A stretch of DNA of 64,000 bases from Parus major (Eukaryota; Chordata; Aves; Passeriformes; Paridae). This document shows positions 40,561 through 53,780 of this stretch, one piece after another. The stretch lies in assembly GCF_001522545.3 (NCBI RefSeq), contig NC_031769.1, positions 148,127,361 to 148,191,360 on the forward strand. Direction: 5' to 3'. The first letter of the stretch is position 1; every line of letters begins with the position of its first letter. The notes beneath the pieces are model-generated. The model made no database searches and had not been told where the DNA came from. It was given only the letters and a program-made list of their open reading frames with translations. The position numbers were made by a program, and so were the translations under genes.

Positions 40561-42224
40561 CTTGGCTGAGTTTCTCAAAAGGTTCTGATCATTCTTAGAA
40601 CTCACATCCTGGAGGCCCAGGTATCTTTCCAAGAGGAGCTATGATAACTCAGTTGTCCTGGATGAGTGCAACCATTGGGAACTCCATCCTGCCGTCCAAA
40701 AAGTGTGGATTGTGAGGATGGAGATATTCTTCTCCTCCAGCCTCACCCTGTCATGCAGTGACAGTGCCCAGTCCAACACTCCTCAGAGGAACTTGGCTTT
40801 TTCTGAAGGAAATTTGAGCCCTTCCACCCCAACTTATTTTAAATATTCCTGCTAGGTCTCATGAGTAATGTACCTACACAAAGAGATCTCAGAAAACGTA
40901 CAGATTGTGCAGGAACATAAATTTTGACTGAGCAAGTGATGAATAGAATGCAGAGTAACATCCTCAGATTTTGGGCAAAGAATGTATAATCATTCAGTGT
41001 TGTTTGCGAAACATGTCAGGCTCTGTCAGGAAGAAGGGTTATAAATAAATGTGAGGGAGATACTTTAATAATGCTATTTCATATACACTCAATAATGAAC
41101 TTTAATTATTTCTTTGGGTTTCTTTCTTCCTTCACTGTAGCAGATGAGTCAAGCCCAGATGTGTAATGAAACTGATACTGGCATCACAGCATTTTCTTTA
41201 GAGGTAGCTGAAAGAGCTCTATGGATCAGCTGTCAAATCATTTCTCCTCCTGTGGGGTTTCCTTCATGCATCGCACCCAGAATTTAATTCCTCCACATAT
41301 GGCATGAGTGAATCATAGCGCAAGGAATTTTCTTGATGGAAAAGATTTTTGTGCAGAGAAGCGGCCTTCTCACATCACTTGTCCTGAAATGAAGCCAAAG
41401 TCATCTTTATCACAGGCAGTGGAACAACCTGCCAAGAGGAACCAGTTGCCATGGTATAACATCTACACCTTTGCATTCTGAAACCATGAAAACTAATTTA
41501 GAGCTTATCGGTAACCTTATCAACAAATATTTGCAGCAGGGAAGGAGGAGATTGATTTGTTTCCTGCTGTGATGCTGAGAATTAACAGAGGATATCAAAA
41601 GGAAAGCTCTGAGGTGTTAAATGTAATGATGTGGATAAATATGAAATACCCCACCAATTCCTTGGCTTTTCAGTAGAAACCTGGAAATGAACAGAGGAAG
41701 GTGTCACATCACTCCTTCTGCAAAATGACTTCCTGTCAATACCTGCGGTGACTACACGGCTTTCTTGAGGAGGAAATCACATGTGATGAATCTCAATGAA
41801 AAACTTTCATTCTTCCTTCCACCTTTCCTGCTCTGGAAGGAAGGAAAACAACAGCAGAACCCCACTGAAAGAAACAGGATGTTCCCCAAATCCCCTCAGC
41901 AGGAAGAGACAATGGCCCAATTCCTCTGCTCTCAGAGCTTTCAAACTCACTGAGGGGCTGCACAAAAGGGTCTGACTTCACTTGCCAGGTCAACTCCCAG
42001 TCCCATATTCAATATTCCATGATAAACAGTGGGCAAACAAGCCCAGGAAACACATCAATTCTGCAGACTCTGAATGCACTTGGCAGCTACTCAACCTATT
42101 CCTCTTTACAAACACATCCAGACCCACCAATTTCCATTTCCTTCTGAGAATGATGAAAAAAACCAGAACAAAAGAAACAGAACAAAAACCCCCAAGACAC
42201 AGGAAGGCAGAGAACCCTGGCAGG

Positions 42225-42690
42225 ACCTGTGGACTTGTGGAGAGATGAGCCTGTGCTGGAGCAGTTTCACTGGTGTGAATTGAGACCCCGTGGAAGGGTC
42301 CCTCTCTGGAGGAGGGTGAGGAGGAAAGAACAGCAGAGACAACTTGTGATGAACTGGTCCCATTTCGTGATGCTGGTGGGGAGGAGGTAGAGAATTCAGG
42401 AGTGAGTTTTCCTGGGAAGATGGGAGGGGTACAGGAGACATGTTTTAAGATTCAGTTTTATTTCTCGTTATCCTATTCTGATTTAATTGGTAAGAAATTA
42501 AACTAATTTCTCCACATCGAGTCCGTTTTGCCTGTGACAGTAACTGGAGAGTGACTTCTCCTTGTCCTTATCTTGGCCCCTGAGCCTTTCACTACATTTT
42601 GTGTCCCCTGATCTGCTGAGGGAGTGACAGAGCAGCTTTGGTGGGCACTGGAATCCAGCCAGGGGCAACACATCACAAACAGGGATGGGT
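42225..42690 (+). mobile_element. Endogenous-retrovirus-type LTR fragment (avian)
   Basis: The order of landmarks gaggaggaaagaacagcaga, gacaacttgtgatgaactgg, gttttaagattcagttttat, aagaaattaaactaatttct, gagtccgttttgcctgtgac and agtgacagagcagctttggt matches, from memory, a common avian ERV LTR, whose poly(A)-signal region reads aataaattaaa (here decayed to aagaaattaaa). No internal retroviral genes were seen on either side, so it is a solo or truncated LTR. The limits are approximate and family assignment needs a repeat library. Confidence 0.6.
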
Positions 42691-43255
42691 TCCTCCCCCT
42701 ATGGACAGAAACATCTCAGTTTAAAAACTGTTTGTGATCTGCAGGGGCATCTACTAAAACTCAGCATTAGAAGGTTTCCCAACTCACCTCCTATTTCATA
42801 TCAAGTCTTATATACAATCACCAGTTTGTAAACAAAGAAGCAATTCCAAATAAAGCAGTTCCAAAAATAGCTCACAAAGCTCCATTACCACACTTTAAAA
42901 AAACCTTGTTTTGGTGGTCTGTTAATAATTTGCAATGTTTTCTAACTCCTCACAGCTCAGAAGAGGAAAAAGCAGCACTGGTGAGCCCTGAGACTGAAGA
43001 GGGAGCAAAGATAGAGTCAAGAAGGCAAAAGGGTGATTAAAGGGATTTTGTGTGAACTCAAGTCCACAGTGGGTCAATGCCTGAAGGCTTGGAAGCAACA
43101 AGCAGTGTAAGGAGAAAAAGGTTTTATAACATTGGATATCATCAAGCCCAAAATAAAATACACCTGAAAATAAACAGGATTGGTGTAGGACAAGAAAACA
43201 AATTGCAAACCACATGCTTTGTAAAATGAGTCCCTTTGGGTCAAAACATAAAAAT

Positions 43256-43274
43256 AACAACAACAACAACAAAA
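43256..43274 (+). repeat. (CAA)n microsatellite
   Basis: About six AAC units. On the minus strand it reads as a run of Leu or Cys codons inside a chance open frame. Confidence 0.88.
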
Positions 43275-45427
43275 GGCAGACACTAAAATATTTAAACAAA
43301 AAAAAATTGCTCTCTATAAACAAAAAAGCTCTTTCCCCTACTTTGTTTCTGTACAAAACTCTCTTTGTTAGCCCATTTTTTCCAGGTTGGGAGTGCCTGG
43401 CAGCTCTTACCAGGCAGGCAGGTTTCCAGCAGAGGATATCACCTTTACCTGCTCTCACACTGATGAGCTGACGTTTCTCGTTCATTCAAATAATTTTGAA
43501 CCTTCTAAACTCAAAAATAGCAAATTAGCATTACCCCATGCTACACCAGAAGTGTGTCACCCTCTGCCATTTATCAGGTGACCTTCCAGACCCTACTGTG
43601 CTAACCAGAAGTGCTGATGAGCAAGACCTATGCTCACCTTTGGATGCCAAAATTCTGTGAACTGGGTGGGGAGGGGACCTGCACAGCCCTGTGGACTTTA
43701 CTAAAGATGAGAACCAGACAAGCTGAGACTAAAAATTGCCAAACTCACAGCAGATGTGACCTAAAGCTCAAAATTGCTGTCCCTAGGGATCTCAGAAGTA
43801 ATGTATTTACACACAAAATCATTAATATTATACTTATTTAAACTCTATTTGTTTGTTCTCAGTACAGAAAGGGGACATGGAGCAGATTTCCACAGCTGAG
43901 CAAGGGATTCTGTCTTCAACAGACACACAAAACATCCTGTTTCACCCCAACTCTTTAGAGAGTTTATTCTCATCTCAGTGATTCATCAGGGCTTCCCTGA
44001 CACCGTTTTCATCTGATCCCTGTAAAACCCAGCTCCTGTCTCTGAGCGATTCCTGTGCCAGCAGATGGCACTCCAAAATGTGCAGCATCCACAGCTTCCC
44101 TCACCCCACTCCCAGTAACTGCTGTAAAAGGTGTTGTTTTGTTTTGGGTTTTTTTTTTCCCTCTGCCTGGCTCTTCATTGGTGCTTTTAATCAAGTTTAA
44201 ATACAGGGGTCAGCTCAGGAGCTCCCACCGCAGGGCCATCAAACTCCCCAGTGCTCAGCTTCCAGAAGAGGTCACTATGTCCTGCTGCACATAAAAGCCA
44301 CACTCCCATTCTCTTTCCTTAAATCATCTACCCAGTTACAAACTGCTGGGCACAGAAAGGGAGAAAACACCTTCCTCACTCACCAAAAATCAGCTGAAAA
44401 TTGCAAGAAGGTGCTTTGGTTTTTCTTTAATTTTTGTTTTCTGGGTGGTTTTTGGGTTTTTTTAAGGCAATCATCTGTGCTTTTCAGCACGTCACTGCTG
44501 AGCTCTTCATGAGTATATAACCCAATACAGAAAGGAGAAGGGGAAGGAAAAATCCTTAAAGCAAGAAATGTTGCAAATCAAGAGTTTCAATTGTGTCGAG
44601 TGTAACACTGAGTTAAGGTTCTAGAAACTACTTCAACAGTTTTATTACATTCAGGACTTTACAGACTCAGTGAAGGTAGAAAATAAAACACTGAATCTTT
44701 TCATTTCATCCAAGTGAGGTGTGCACAGCTCACAAAAAATCCAGGGCTTGCACAGACTGGAAACAGGATCTCTGGCTTTGCCCCATGGAAAAGTGGGTTC
44801 ATGGAAATAAACATTTATGGTTTCATCCAGTTTCTCCATGGCAGTCTTTGTGCCAAGGAAGACCTTGGGAACCTCTTGTCTGTGAGTTTGGCTTTGGGAA
44901 GTTGCACAAAAAGGGGCAGAACTTTCTGTTTCCCATGAGGAAGAACTTTCTTTGCTCTACCTTTCCCAGCTCCCTTCCAGCATCTGGAGAAAACAGTGAG
45001 ACAAGAGGTGAGATTGAGACCTTAACTGGTTTAGGGAGCAGGGAAAAAGTCCTCTTGCACCAAACCAAATTAATCCAATTAGGCCACTGGAGTGACCCAA
45101 TGCTCATCCCAGGCTACCACGTGGTAGCCCAGCTTTAATTAAAGCAGATTAACGAGGGGGACACTGCAAAGCTTTTCTGTGTTTTACTGCAGGGGACACT
45201 GTGAGATGCAGTCCTGTCACCTCACTGCTGAAGTGACAAGCTGCCCATTTGGACAGCCACAGGAAGATCTGTGATGGCATGGCTGCACCTCTTCTCCCAG
45301 GATTAATTAAGAGCTTACAGGGGTGAGCAGGGACGTGGGTGATGCTCAGCAGGTACCAACCACACAACCGTGATTTGCTCCCGACAGTGGCAGTGATGAG
45401 CAGCACTCATGGCTCAGCTTTTTCATT

Positions 45428-45515
45428 CATAGAAATCACAGAATAACTCAAATCAGAGAGGAGCCATGAGGACCATCAAGTCCAACTCTCTTCCATTCTT
45501 ATCTACAAAAGCATA
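45428..45515 (-). repeat. CR1 LINE 3' end, very short
   Basis: agaaatcacagaataactca, gaggaccatcaagtccaact: the first about 85 bp of a reverse-complement CR1 3' end. Confidence 0.65.
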
Positions 45516-46034
45516 TCCAGGGAATTTTCATTTTGCTCGTGGTGTAGGCTCTGAACCATCACTTTATTTCATATTTGGAACAATTGGGTGAAAAAGTCTC
45601 TCAAACTTCAGGGAACTGTTTGCTTCAGAGGTTCCTTCTCAAATCAACAAGTTTGTGAGATTGCAGTGGAGAACCTCCATCTGTGTTTAGGTGAACATAT
45701 TTATTTTATTTATCACACAGACTGTTGCTATCAGCTCAAAAATAACTACTTGAAATGTTATCTGCACCACATGCCTTATCCTACAGAGCCTGTTGTGTTT
45801 TATAATGACACTATATATAAATTACCTCTCTGATATACGTCCAGCTTTATGAGTTAGCTCCAAAGGAATTTCAGCATCTTGGATTATCATTAAAAGTGAG
45901 GATGAAACTATAACAAACCAGTACATCAGTGAAAGTTTAGCTTGGCAAAAACAACATAAATTTGGGTTACAGTTTTCAGCTTGAGGAACAGAATAAAGAA
46001 TCAGAAGTGTGATTTTGTGTTTCCTCGTGTTTTC

Positions 46035-46172
46035 ATAAACCAGAAATAATTGTGACCAATTCAAAGAGCCTGAGCAACCTGGTCTGGTGAAAGGTGTCCC
46101 TGTCCATGGCAAGAAGTTGGAATAAGAGGGTTTTTAAGGTTGCTTCCATCTCAAATAATTCCATGATTTCAC
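46035..46172 (+). repeat. CR1 LINE 3' end
   Basis: gagcctgagcaacctggtct, ggtgaaaggtgtccctgtcc, gaagttggaataag and ataattccatgatttcaca match the plus-strand CR1 terminus. It is about 135 bp. Confidence 0.8.
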
Positions 46173-46620
46173 AGGTGGGATGCAGGAAAAAGGAGGTGAC
46201 AGCATGCCCTCTACACAGGAGTGAAAGGGGTTTCATATTTTTGTGGTGGAAATAACATTGTTTATTTAGACCTTGTAAACAAATAAGATGTGCCCTAGAA
46301 AGTAAATATCATTTTTGTCTTCACCCTGGTGCAGCAGGGGTTAACATATTTCCAAACACATTTTTTAGTGGGAAAACACCATTGCTGTCCCCATTTAATC
46401 ATGTGATAAATGCAGCCATCAAAGTGGGTTTAGAAGAATACAATTTCCTTCCTTTCAATAATTCATCTCCACAGGGGGGTTTAAATGTATTAAATAACAC
46501 TGCATTCACTTTGGAGCAAGGTGACACGCTCAGTAAGGTTTCACATTTGTTACTCCAGTTGCTGCATGTGATCTTTGCCAGGGCAAAAGTCAATTTTAGA
46601 CTCTTGCAGTGCAACTTGGG

Positions 46621-46652
46621 GAAGGTGGGGTTGAAGGAAGGTGGGGTTGAAG
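46621..46652 (+). repeat. Tandem duplication of a 16-bp unit
   Basis: gaaggtggggttgaag occurs twice in a row with no mismatch, and a third partial start (gaaggg) follows. Confidence 0.9.
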
Positions 46653-46738
46653 GAAGGGAGGTCGTGTGAGCAGCCCCCTCACACCAGCAGAAACCACTTC
46701 CACTGGGCAGAAATGCTCACTATATAATTATGCTTCTG

Positions 46739-46760
46739 AAAAAAAAAAAAAGAAAAAATA
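46739..46760 (+). repeat. A-rich low-complexity run
   Basis: A run of about 13 A followed by AGAAAAAA. Confidence 0.85.
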
Positions 46761-47364
46761 AGTCACATATGGGGGAGTCAAGCCCATAAAGTGAACAAAA
46801 TTCAAGCTTTTAATTCATTTTTTAATAATTATTGTACTGCCATTGTGGCCACACACGTCCTGCAGACCCAGCCTACGTTTCATCAGCTCTGGGATCCTGG
46901 CCTGTGTTTGCTCTCCTCTTCCACTGCTGTCACACAGATCTGACACAGCTGCCAGAGGTGACCCTCACTGCCCAGAAAAGCTGCATGCAAGGACAAAGCT
47001 CTCTCAGCAAGGTGAGTGTCCATCCAGCTGACACTGTATTTACAGTTATATTTCATTTTGGTTTTGATTTGTATTTATTTATACTGATGTAGGTGCAGAT
47101 ATCTACAGATACATGTATATATTTATAGATAGACAAACCTGTGCCAGCAGTGCTGACTGGAACCATGAACTGCCCACACTCATGGGGTAAAAAGCAACAC
47201 TCAGGAGGAAAGAGGACTCAGAATTCCTTGAGAGCATGTCTGGATCTCATATAATAGGTGAGAAATGCTTTTCTTATCTATGTGGGTGCACTGACCCCCT
47301 CCATGAAGAACCCAGTGTGGCAGGAAGATGAGCATTTACAGTATTCTTTAAATTTAGGGGCTGG

Positions 47365-47668
47365 CAGTACTGAAGGAGGTAGAAAGGCTGGAGGAGGATT
47401 TTTTGCAAGGGCATGGAGTGACAGGACAAGGGGGAATGGCTTTAAGCTGAAGGAGAGTAGATTTAGATTGGGTATTTTGAGGAAATGCCTCTTTGTGAGG
47501 GTGGTGAGACCCTGGCTGTGGCCCCATCCCTGGAAGTGCTCCAGGCCAGGTTGGATGTGGCTTGGAGCAGCCTGGGATAGTGGAATGTGTCCCTGCCCAT
47601 GGCAGGGGGTTGGAATGGATGATCTTTAATGCCTCTTCCAACCCAAACCATTCTGTGATTCCACAAGA
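47365..47668 (+). repeat. CR1 LINE 3' part
   Basis: Plus strand: gagtgacaggacaagggg, tggctttaagctgaaggaga, tagatttagattgggtattt, ccatccctggaagtgctcca, ctgcccatggcagggggttg and accattctgtgattcc. It is about 300 bp and well preserved. Confidence 0.88.
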
Positions 47669-47850
47669 CAGAAGCACAGCAACCACCCAGGCAGCCACCA
47701 CAAGCAGTGGGGAAAAAACCCAATATTTGCAGATCTGTCTCTGTCTCTGGAAGAACAATAATGTGGGCACCAGCTGAGTGATGTGTCCCAGCCTCTGGGC
47801 ACAATATAGATTTTTCAAAGTGCTCTCTGCCATTAGCAAGGCTGGTTCAT

Positions 47851-47892
47851 GGTCGTGTTTCAGCCCGTGGCCCCAAACGCCTCCACACGACC
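47851..47892. other. CpG-rich hairpin-capable sequence
   Basis: The arms ggtcgtgt (47851-47858) and acacgacc (47885-47892) are exact complements around a 26-nt loop that itself contains two CpGs. The surrounding 47850-47940 has about seven CpGs in about 95 bp, in an intron otherwise poor in CpG. A TGACTCA AP-1-type site lies at 48064-48070. It could be a regulatory element, but this is inference from composition only. Confidence 0.4.
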
Positions 47893-50469
47893 CCGGTGTC
47901 ACCGTCCCTGGGCACAGCCCTCCCTGCGGGGTCCCTGCAGGTCCCTGGGGTGAGAGCAAAGAGTCTCCCAGCATTTGGGAGCATAAAAACAAGTGGTTGC
48001 AGGGCTGGGGGCGAGGCTGGCACATTCCAGACAAAGCAGCCCCTCGATTTGAGGCTCCAGCAGTGACTCAGAGCTGGGGCAGAGGAGCCAGAGGAGCTGC
48101 TCTGGAGGAGGGTTTGTACAAAAGAACCCCTTCCCTTGCCTTCATCCTCTGCCCACACAGAAACCTCCGTCCTTTCTCACTCAAACAAAAGGGAAAAAAA
48201 AAAAAGAAAGAAAATCACACAAGGGAACAAACAAACTTAAAAAAAAAACCTCTTAACTAACCAAAACCCAGCTATTGAAAATTCAGTTTTCACTCAGACT
48301 ATCAGCCTAAGTGCTGAAAGAAGCAGCTGCAGTTTCTGGTTCCATCAGCAGGCACAGGCAAAGTGGGCTGGTCCCTTGAAAGGCACTTTGTAGAGGATTG
48401 CCAAGGAAAATCCACAACATTCAAGGTGTTTGGCCAATTTAGGAAATGACAAGTTCCCCCAAATTGGGCTGGTGCCCCCAAACTTGATGATACATATTCC
48501 TTTTTCATACAGGTTTGGTCTTTTCTTACTTTTCTTCTCTTGTAGGGTAAGGAGATTGGAATGTTACTGGAAGCTCACACCTCCAGCTTTTGACAATTCC
48601 TTCAGCTAAAGCTATAGCAGCATTTGGGGTGTTTGTAACCCATTTTTATCGAAGCCCAGAGCATTCCTGGTGTCCCATAAAACCTGCCACCGGCAGCATC
48701 TGGAATGAGGGTGTTTTCCCAAGGGCTCTGGTGCAGGATTCTTCATTTTAAGTTTTACAGTTGAAAAATGCTGCCTCCCTGACAGAAGGGGAGTTTGATG
48801 GTTGCTTAAATTCTGTGCCTATGAAGCCCACTGGAATTTTTTTTTCCCCAAGATCGTGGGCATGCTGAGAAGAAAAGACCTTCCCTTCCCAGACACACTG
48901 GAAGCAGAGCAAAAGTACTTTGGGATATTCAGAATAGATTCCACCTCCCTTGAAAATAAAGGGAACAAATTAAAAGATTAAATGTGAATCTATTTCCATC
49001 CACTTATTAAATCCCTTTATGAGAATCTATTTTTCTACCCCCAAAGAGGCAGAAAAAGAAAAGAAAATATTTAAATTTTCTTACAAAAATTGCTTTAATG
49101 ACTACCTTAAAAAAAAAATCAAACCCCTTAAAACCAAACAAAAGCCCACACTTGAGTAAAGTCAAGAGAAAAATAACTGTGTGATTTAAATGCTCCGTAT
49201 TGACAACCCTAGGAACAGGGGAGTGGGTTGATTACAATATGGCTTTTAAAGGATGCACAGTCATTTAAAACAAAGTTGACATTATTGAAATAACACTTTT
49301 TACAGAAGTAGCTGCATCCCAGATGACCTTGAAAAGACATAGCATTCACTACCACATATGCAAGATAAATTATCACCAAAGCTAAGGCTTGATTTCCTGA
49401 GATACAGCAGCCAGACTGGAACATGAGGAACTGGGATGATTTCTCAGATAAGATGGTAGAGTCAATAAGACAAATGTGTAAATAAAAAGCTCCATTTGTT
49501 GGAGCAAATGCTGTATTTTGATTGTGGGAAATTAAGTTTTGCATTTCAGGGAAATACAGACCACGTTCCCCTCACAAATGTGGGAGCTGGTTTCAGACAC
49601 GAGGAGCATCTACTGCATTAAAAACTCATCATTAATTATTGTTCTAAATGAGCTGTGGGTGTTGGCTTGGCCTGAGAGATCCCCAGGGTGGCACAGTCTT
49701 GTAGCTGTGCTTATACAACACCTTCCATGACAAGGGCCAGGTAAAAATAGAGGCCCAAATAACCAAAGTCATTACACACTCACATACATACATGCAGTTT
49801 TTGCAGACATTACTGCCAAAAAAAGTTATTCTTCCATAAACCAAGGCCTGGATCTCACTGCCCCAAAAATGAAAATTTTACTCTAATCACAGAAAAAGAA
49901 CAACTTCATAAACACAGGAAGAAAGGGAGAAATGATGCTTCCTGTGGGAAGGAAGTCCATTTAAAGCAAGAATAAACTGATGCAGTCGAGAGAAAAAAAA
50001 TAATAATAAAAAAGCTTGTATATGCAAATAGACATTGATTATCCATCTTTGTGCTCCTAAGAAATATAATTTACTGACCTTTGAGAGATGGGTCAAATAG
50101 GCCCATAGAATAAGAAACAAAGGCATCTTTTTGGAAACTGCCATGTTCCAGAGCAGTAATTATCCTTTCCTCTCCCCATGAGCAGCAGGAAATGAAGAGG
50201 GATGCCATTGCACCATGACAATTACTGTAATTTTAATTTCTAAATATTGCTAGGAAAGTTTCCTCAAAAAATAAAAAAATAAAAAAGAGAGAGAGGAAAG
50301 TCTGTTCAGATTTTTGATGTGGTTTTAGATAAAACTCATTCCCCAGCTAAAACAGAGCTTAAAACAGAGCTGTGCTTCCCCTTCTCCCACTCCCTTGGGG
50401 GAACCACCCACAAAATCTCCATGGTGAGAAAATCCCACTTTCCTCCCCATTAGTGGAGAAGAGGGAATT

Positions 50470-50582
50470 GCAGAGAATCACAGAGTGGTTGGGGTTGGAA
50501 GGAACCTGAAGGATCATCTTGTCCAACCCCCTGCCATGGGCAGGGTCACCTTCCTCTATCCCAGGCTGCTCCAAGCCTCATC
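50470..50582 (-). repeat. CR1 LINE 3' end, short
   Basis: agaatcacagagtggttggg, gttggaaggaacctgaagga, ccccctgccatgggcagggt and caggctgctccaagcc. It is about 110 bp and clearly CR1. Confidence 0.85.
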
Positions 50583-51904
50583 ACTTGAACTCATTCAACC
50601 ACTGGCACAAAACCAGATTCTTTCTATCAGAAGCAGATGATGTTGGATGTACAACAATTTCAGAAAATTAAAAAGAAGGATTCTTTTCATCTCCTGTGCC
50701 CAGAAACATTATTTACTCTGTTGTGGGATTTTCCACAGCCTACCATTAACTATTTTAATATTACGGATAATCTATTCCATTCTATTAGAACATTAACATA
50801 CTATATCCAGTTGTTGCACTGTGGGATGGATTTCAGCCTAGAGGACACATCTGGTCAGCTGTCCAGCCTCTCCTGCACTGACCACACTGTCCCAGGCTCC
50901 AGGGAACACCTGAAATACTCCCACTCCTACACTGCACTCTGCCTGGGAGGAGGAGTTTGCACCTTGGTGCATCTGTTCAGGGGGAGAAGTGGGATTTGAA
51001 GCCCATCTGTCCCAAAAACAATCAGGAGCAGAGGTGACCTTATCCCCAAATCCTCTCTCTGCTGTAGGCTGCACCAGCAACTCCCATCAACTGGAAACTA
51101 ATTTCCAAAATTCCCCTTAACGAGCCTTTGAGATCTCATTTTGGCCAGCAGGTGAAGACTTAAAATTACTTTCACAGATTCAAGGGAAAGGGCTTTTTTC
51201 CTCTTTTTAAATTGTTGCCACAAGGCACGCTCAACAATGATCATTTAGTGTAGCAAAAAGTTGTGTCTTTCAGTATATGCACCTATAGAAATCCATCGAT
51301 TTGTCTATACACAAACACATTCCTACAAACAAATATTTGATTAAGAATTTATATAACTTCAGGCTTCAAGGAGTTTTGGATCAATGCCTTTATTTGGCCT
51401 TTATAAACAAATAAACTCAATTAAAGAGTACTTACAACAAACCGCAATGGGCAAGAAACTAATTTTCCCAAGGCTTTCCCATGGCAATTTTTACCTGTTA
51501 CATGGGTCTAGGGAATCAATTACTCCCTAAAGGGAAATTATTAGGGCTTGTGTTACCCAACATCTCACCTTTCCCACTCACCAGAGAGGAGGAGAGAAGT
51601 ATGGGGACAGGCATCCAGAAAAATGAGTATTCTTTAGGCCTCTTACAATTTGGTGTAATAAATTAAAGTATAAATAAAAGAGAACAAAGCCCTGCAGGCA
51701 AGCAGTGTTTGAATCAAGGCTGGATCTGCACCAAGTCACTGTGCAGCTTCACAAGGCCCATAAATCAGGTCTCCTGAACATATGTAGTATTTTGCATTAC
51801 TCTATAGGGTGTTAACTTTAATGCCTTAATATATTCACATAGTGGTCAGGTTACAGTTCCTGTGGGAACCATAAATTTGTATGTCCTGGCCAATCTGCTG
51901 CTGG

Positions 51905-51922
51905 AAAAATAATAATAATAAT
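51905..51922 (+). repeat. (AAT)n microsatellite
   Basis: About five AAT units. Confidence 0.85.
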
Positions 51923-53487
51923 GTTAAAATTAACCACACCCCCACATTGCCTTCAGCAGGTTTTATACCTTTAATTTTTCTCCTTTCTGTACTTGAGGGA
52001 GGAAGAAGAGGTGTGCAGCTGTGAACGTACAGGGAAGCTGAAGCAGATGTGAATTAATTTTCACCCCTTTCTTGCATGAGGGCTTGTTTGTCCCCAGCCC
52101 AAGAGTCACTGAATGAAAAAGATTTGCTCCTGGGTGTGGTCAAGCCTATTTCTGAGTCAGAGCACAGGACATGCTACAACCTCCTTTTTCACAATCCAAG
52201 CCACTTCACCTGCAAGCAACAGCTACAAGGAGAAACAACCTGAGCTGTTTAACCTCACTGCTGCTGATTCTGCCTGACCCAAACTGATCCTGCTGCAATC
52301 TCCCAGTGGTTGGATTCCTTCTCCTTTGCCTGGTTTAAGGGGTTGTCTCTTTCCCATTCCTCCTCCAGCCTCCTTTTGCTCCAAGCTCACCATTACTCAC
52401 TTAAAGTATTAAAGATTTGAGTATTTTCATCTGACATCCTATTCTTTTTCCCATATTAAAACTCTGTTTACTTCCAAAGAAAGTTGTATTCGATGTCATC
52501 AAGCAATTTCAACATACCAAAGGAGCTGGTTTCACCCAGGCTTGCTCCCAGTGCCAACAATTCTCAGTAATTAGCACTCCTCATTTTATTTGCACTGGTA
52601 AATAGCCAGCAGTTATGGAGCAGCCATGGCCATGCCACCACCTGGTAGCCCAGGCAGGAACAGAGCTGTTCCCTTCCCTGCAACCCACTCCACCACAGCA
52701 GTCAAACAAAGCTGGTTAAAAACCTAAGAAGTGATGCAATACACTCATGAAAACAAATCACAGTTAATTTGCACAAAATGACCCAATAAATATTTGACAT
52801 TTGTGGGATTTGACCACAGTTAAAGGACATGTTACTTATGCCCCTGTTCAACACAGATCTCCAGCTGGTGGAAAAAAATAGATTGTTAATTTTTATAAAC
52901 ACAGAGCTGAAAAGTAACATCTGTGCACAATCTCTCCAAAGGCAGCAGTGGGAACCCTCATTCTGGGCAAAGGAATTCATCAGCCCTTTGGTACCTTCAT
53001 TTTATTTCTGACACCTAAACCAGCTAAGCCACAAGGACCAAGGCAGAATTGTAATTGCTTGAATCTTAGTTAATATTAAAGCTTTGGTCCATTGATCTGC
53101 ACTAATGATGGGGTCTTCAGTGGCACTATTCCACTCTTTTTTTATAGAGAATCATCAATTCAAAGGCACAAAGTACAACTATTTCTTACATACACTAAGG
53201 AAGTTTCAGAAAACCAGGCAGCACAAGGTAGGGAGAGAAAAGTCATTAGGAAAGCGGAAAACCTGATGATTGCCCCTTAAGTGATAAAAGGTATCAAAAA
53301 TATCAGAAATAATCACTGAAATTAGATACAAAGTGCTGGGTTTTGGTGGCACAGGATCAGCTGCAAAGCCCACAAGTTTCTTAGCATGTAGGATTTAAGA
53401 TGCCAAACTAATCTCTGTTGGACCCTTACTTCACCAAAGGATCTCCTGGAATCAAAACTCTCTTGGAAATCTGTGGAGATTCCTTAA

Positions 53488-53509
53488 ACACACACACACA
53501 CACACACAG
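53488..53509 (+). repeat. (CA)n microsatellite
   Basis: Eleven CA units without interruption, a likely polymorphic marker. Confidence 0.93.
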
Positions 53510-53559
53510 ATATTAAATCTATAGTATTTTGCATTACTATTTATAAAAGACTACACATT

Positions 53560-53780
53560 TTTTCTGTATATATACATGTACACTTACACAAAGATATCTT
53601 TATAGTCTTAATAATTTGCATATGTTCACTGTCACACGTGCATCTAATTATATTTTGATCTATATTCACATACATATATATATGAAACTGAATATGTGCA
53701 TAATATATCGAGTAATCTGTATATATGAATATGTATATATATATAGATATATGAATATTTATCAGAATAAATATATAGAC
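53560..53780. repeat. TA-rich simple-sequence region
   Basis: About 220 bp with many short TATATA and ATATAC runs, shortly after the (CA)n microsatellite, interrupted by non-repetitive pieces. Confidence 0.75.

Noticed and set aside
42922..43485. Open frame of 187 codons on the minus strand, the second longest in the window
   Set aside because: No family resemblance. Part of it is a Leu/Cys run caused by a (CAA)n microsatellite, and it has no splice or promoter context.
47354..48034. Longest open frame (226 codons, minus strand)
   Set aside because: About half is the antisense of a CR1 3' end and the rest has no recognisable domain.
49209..49544. Open frame of 111 codons on the minus strand in AT-rich sequence
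   Set aside because: No family match and no splice context. It might be conserved noncoding DNA, but this cannot be judged without alignment.
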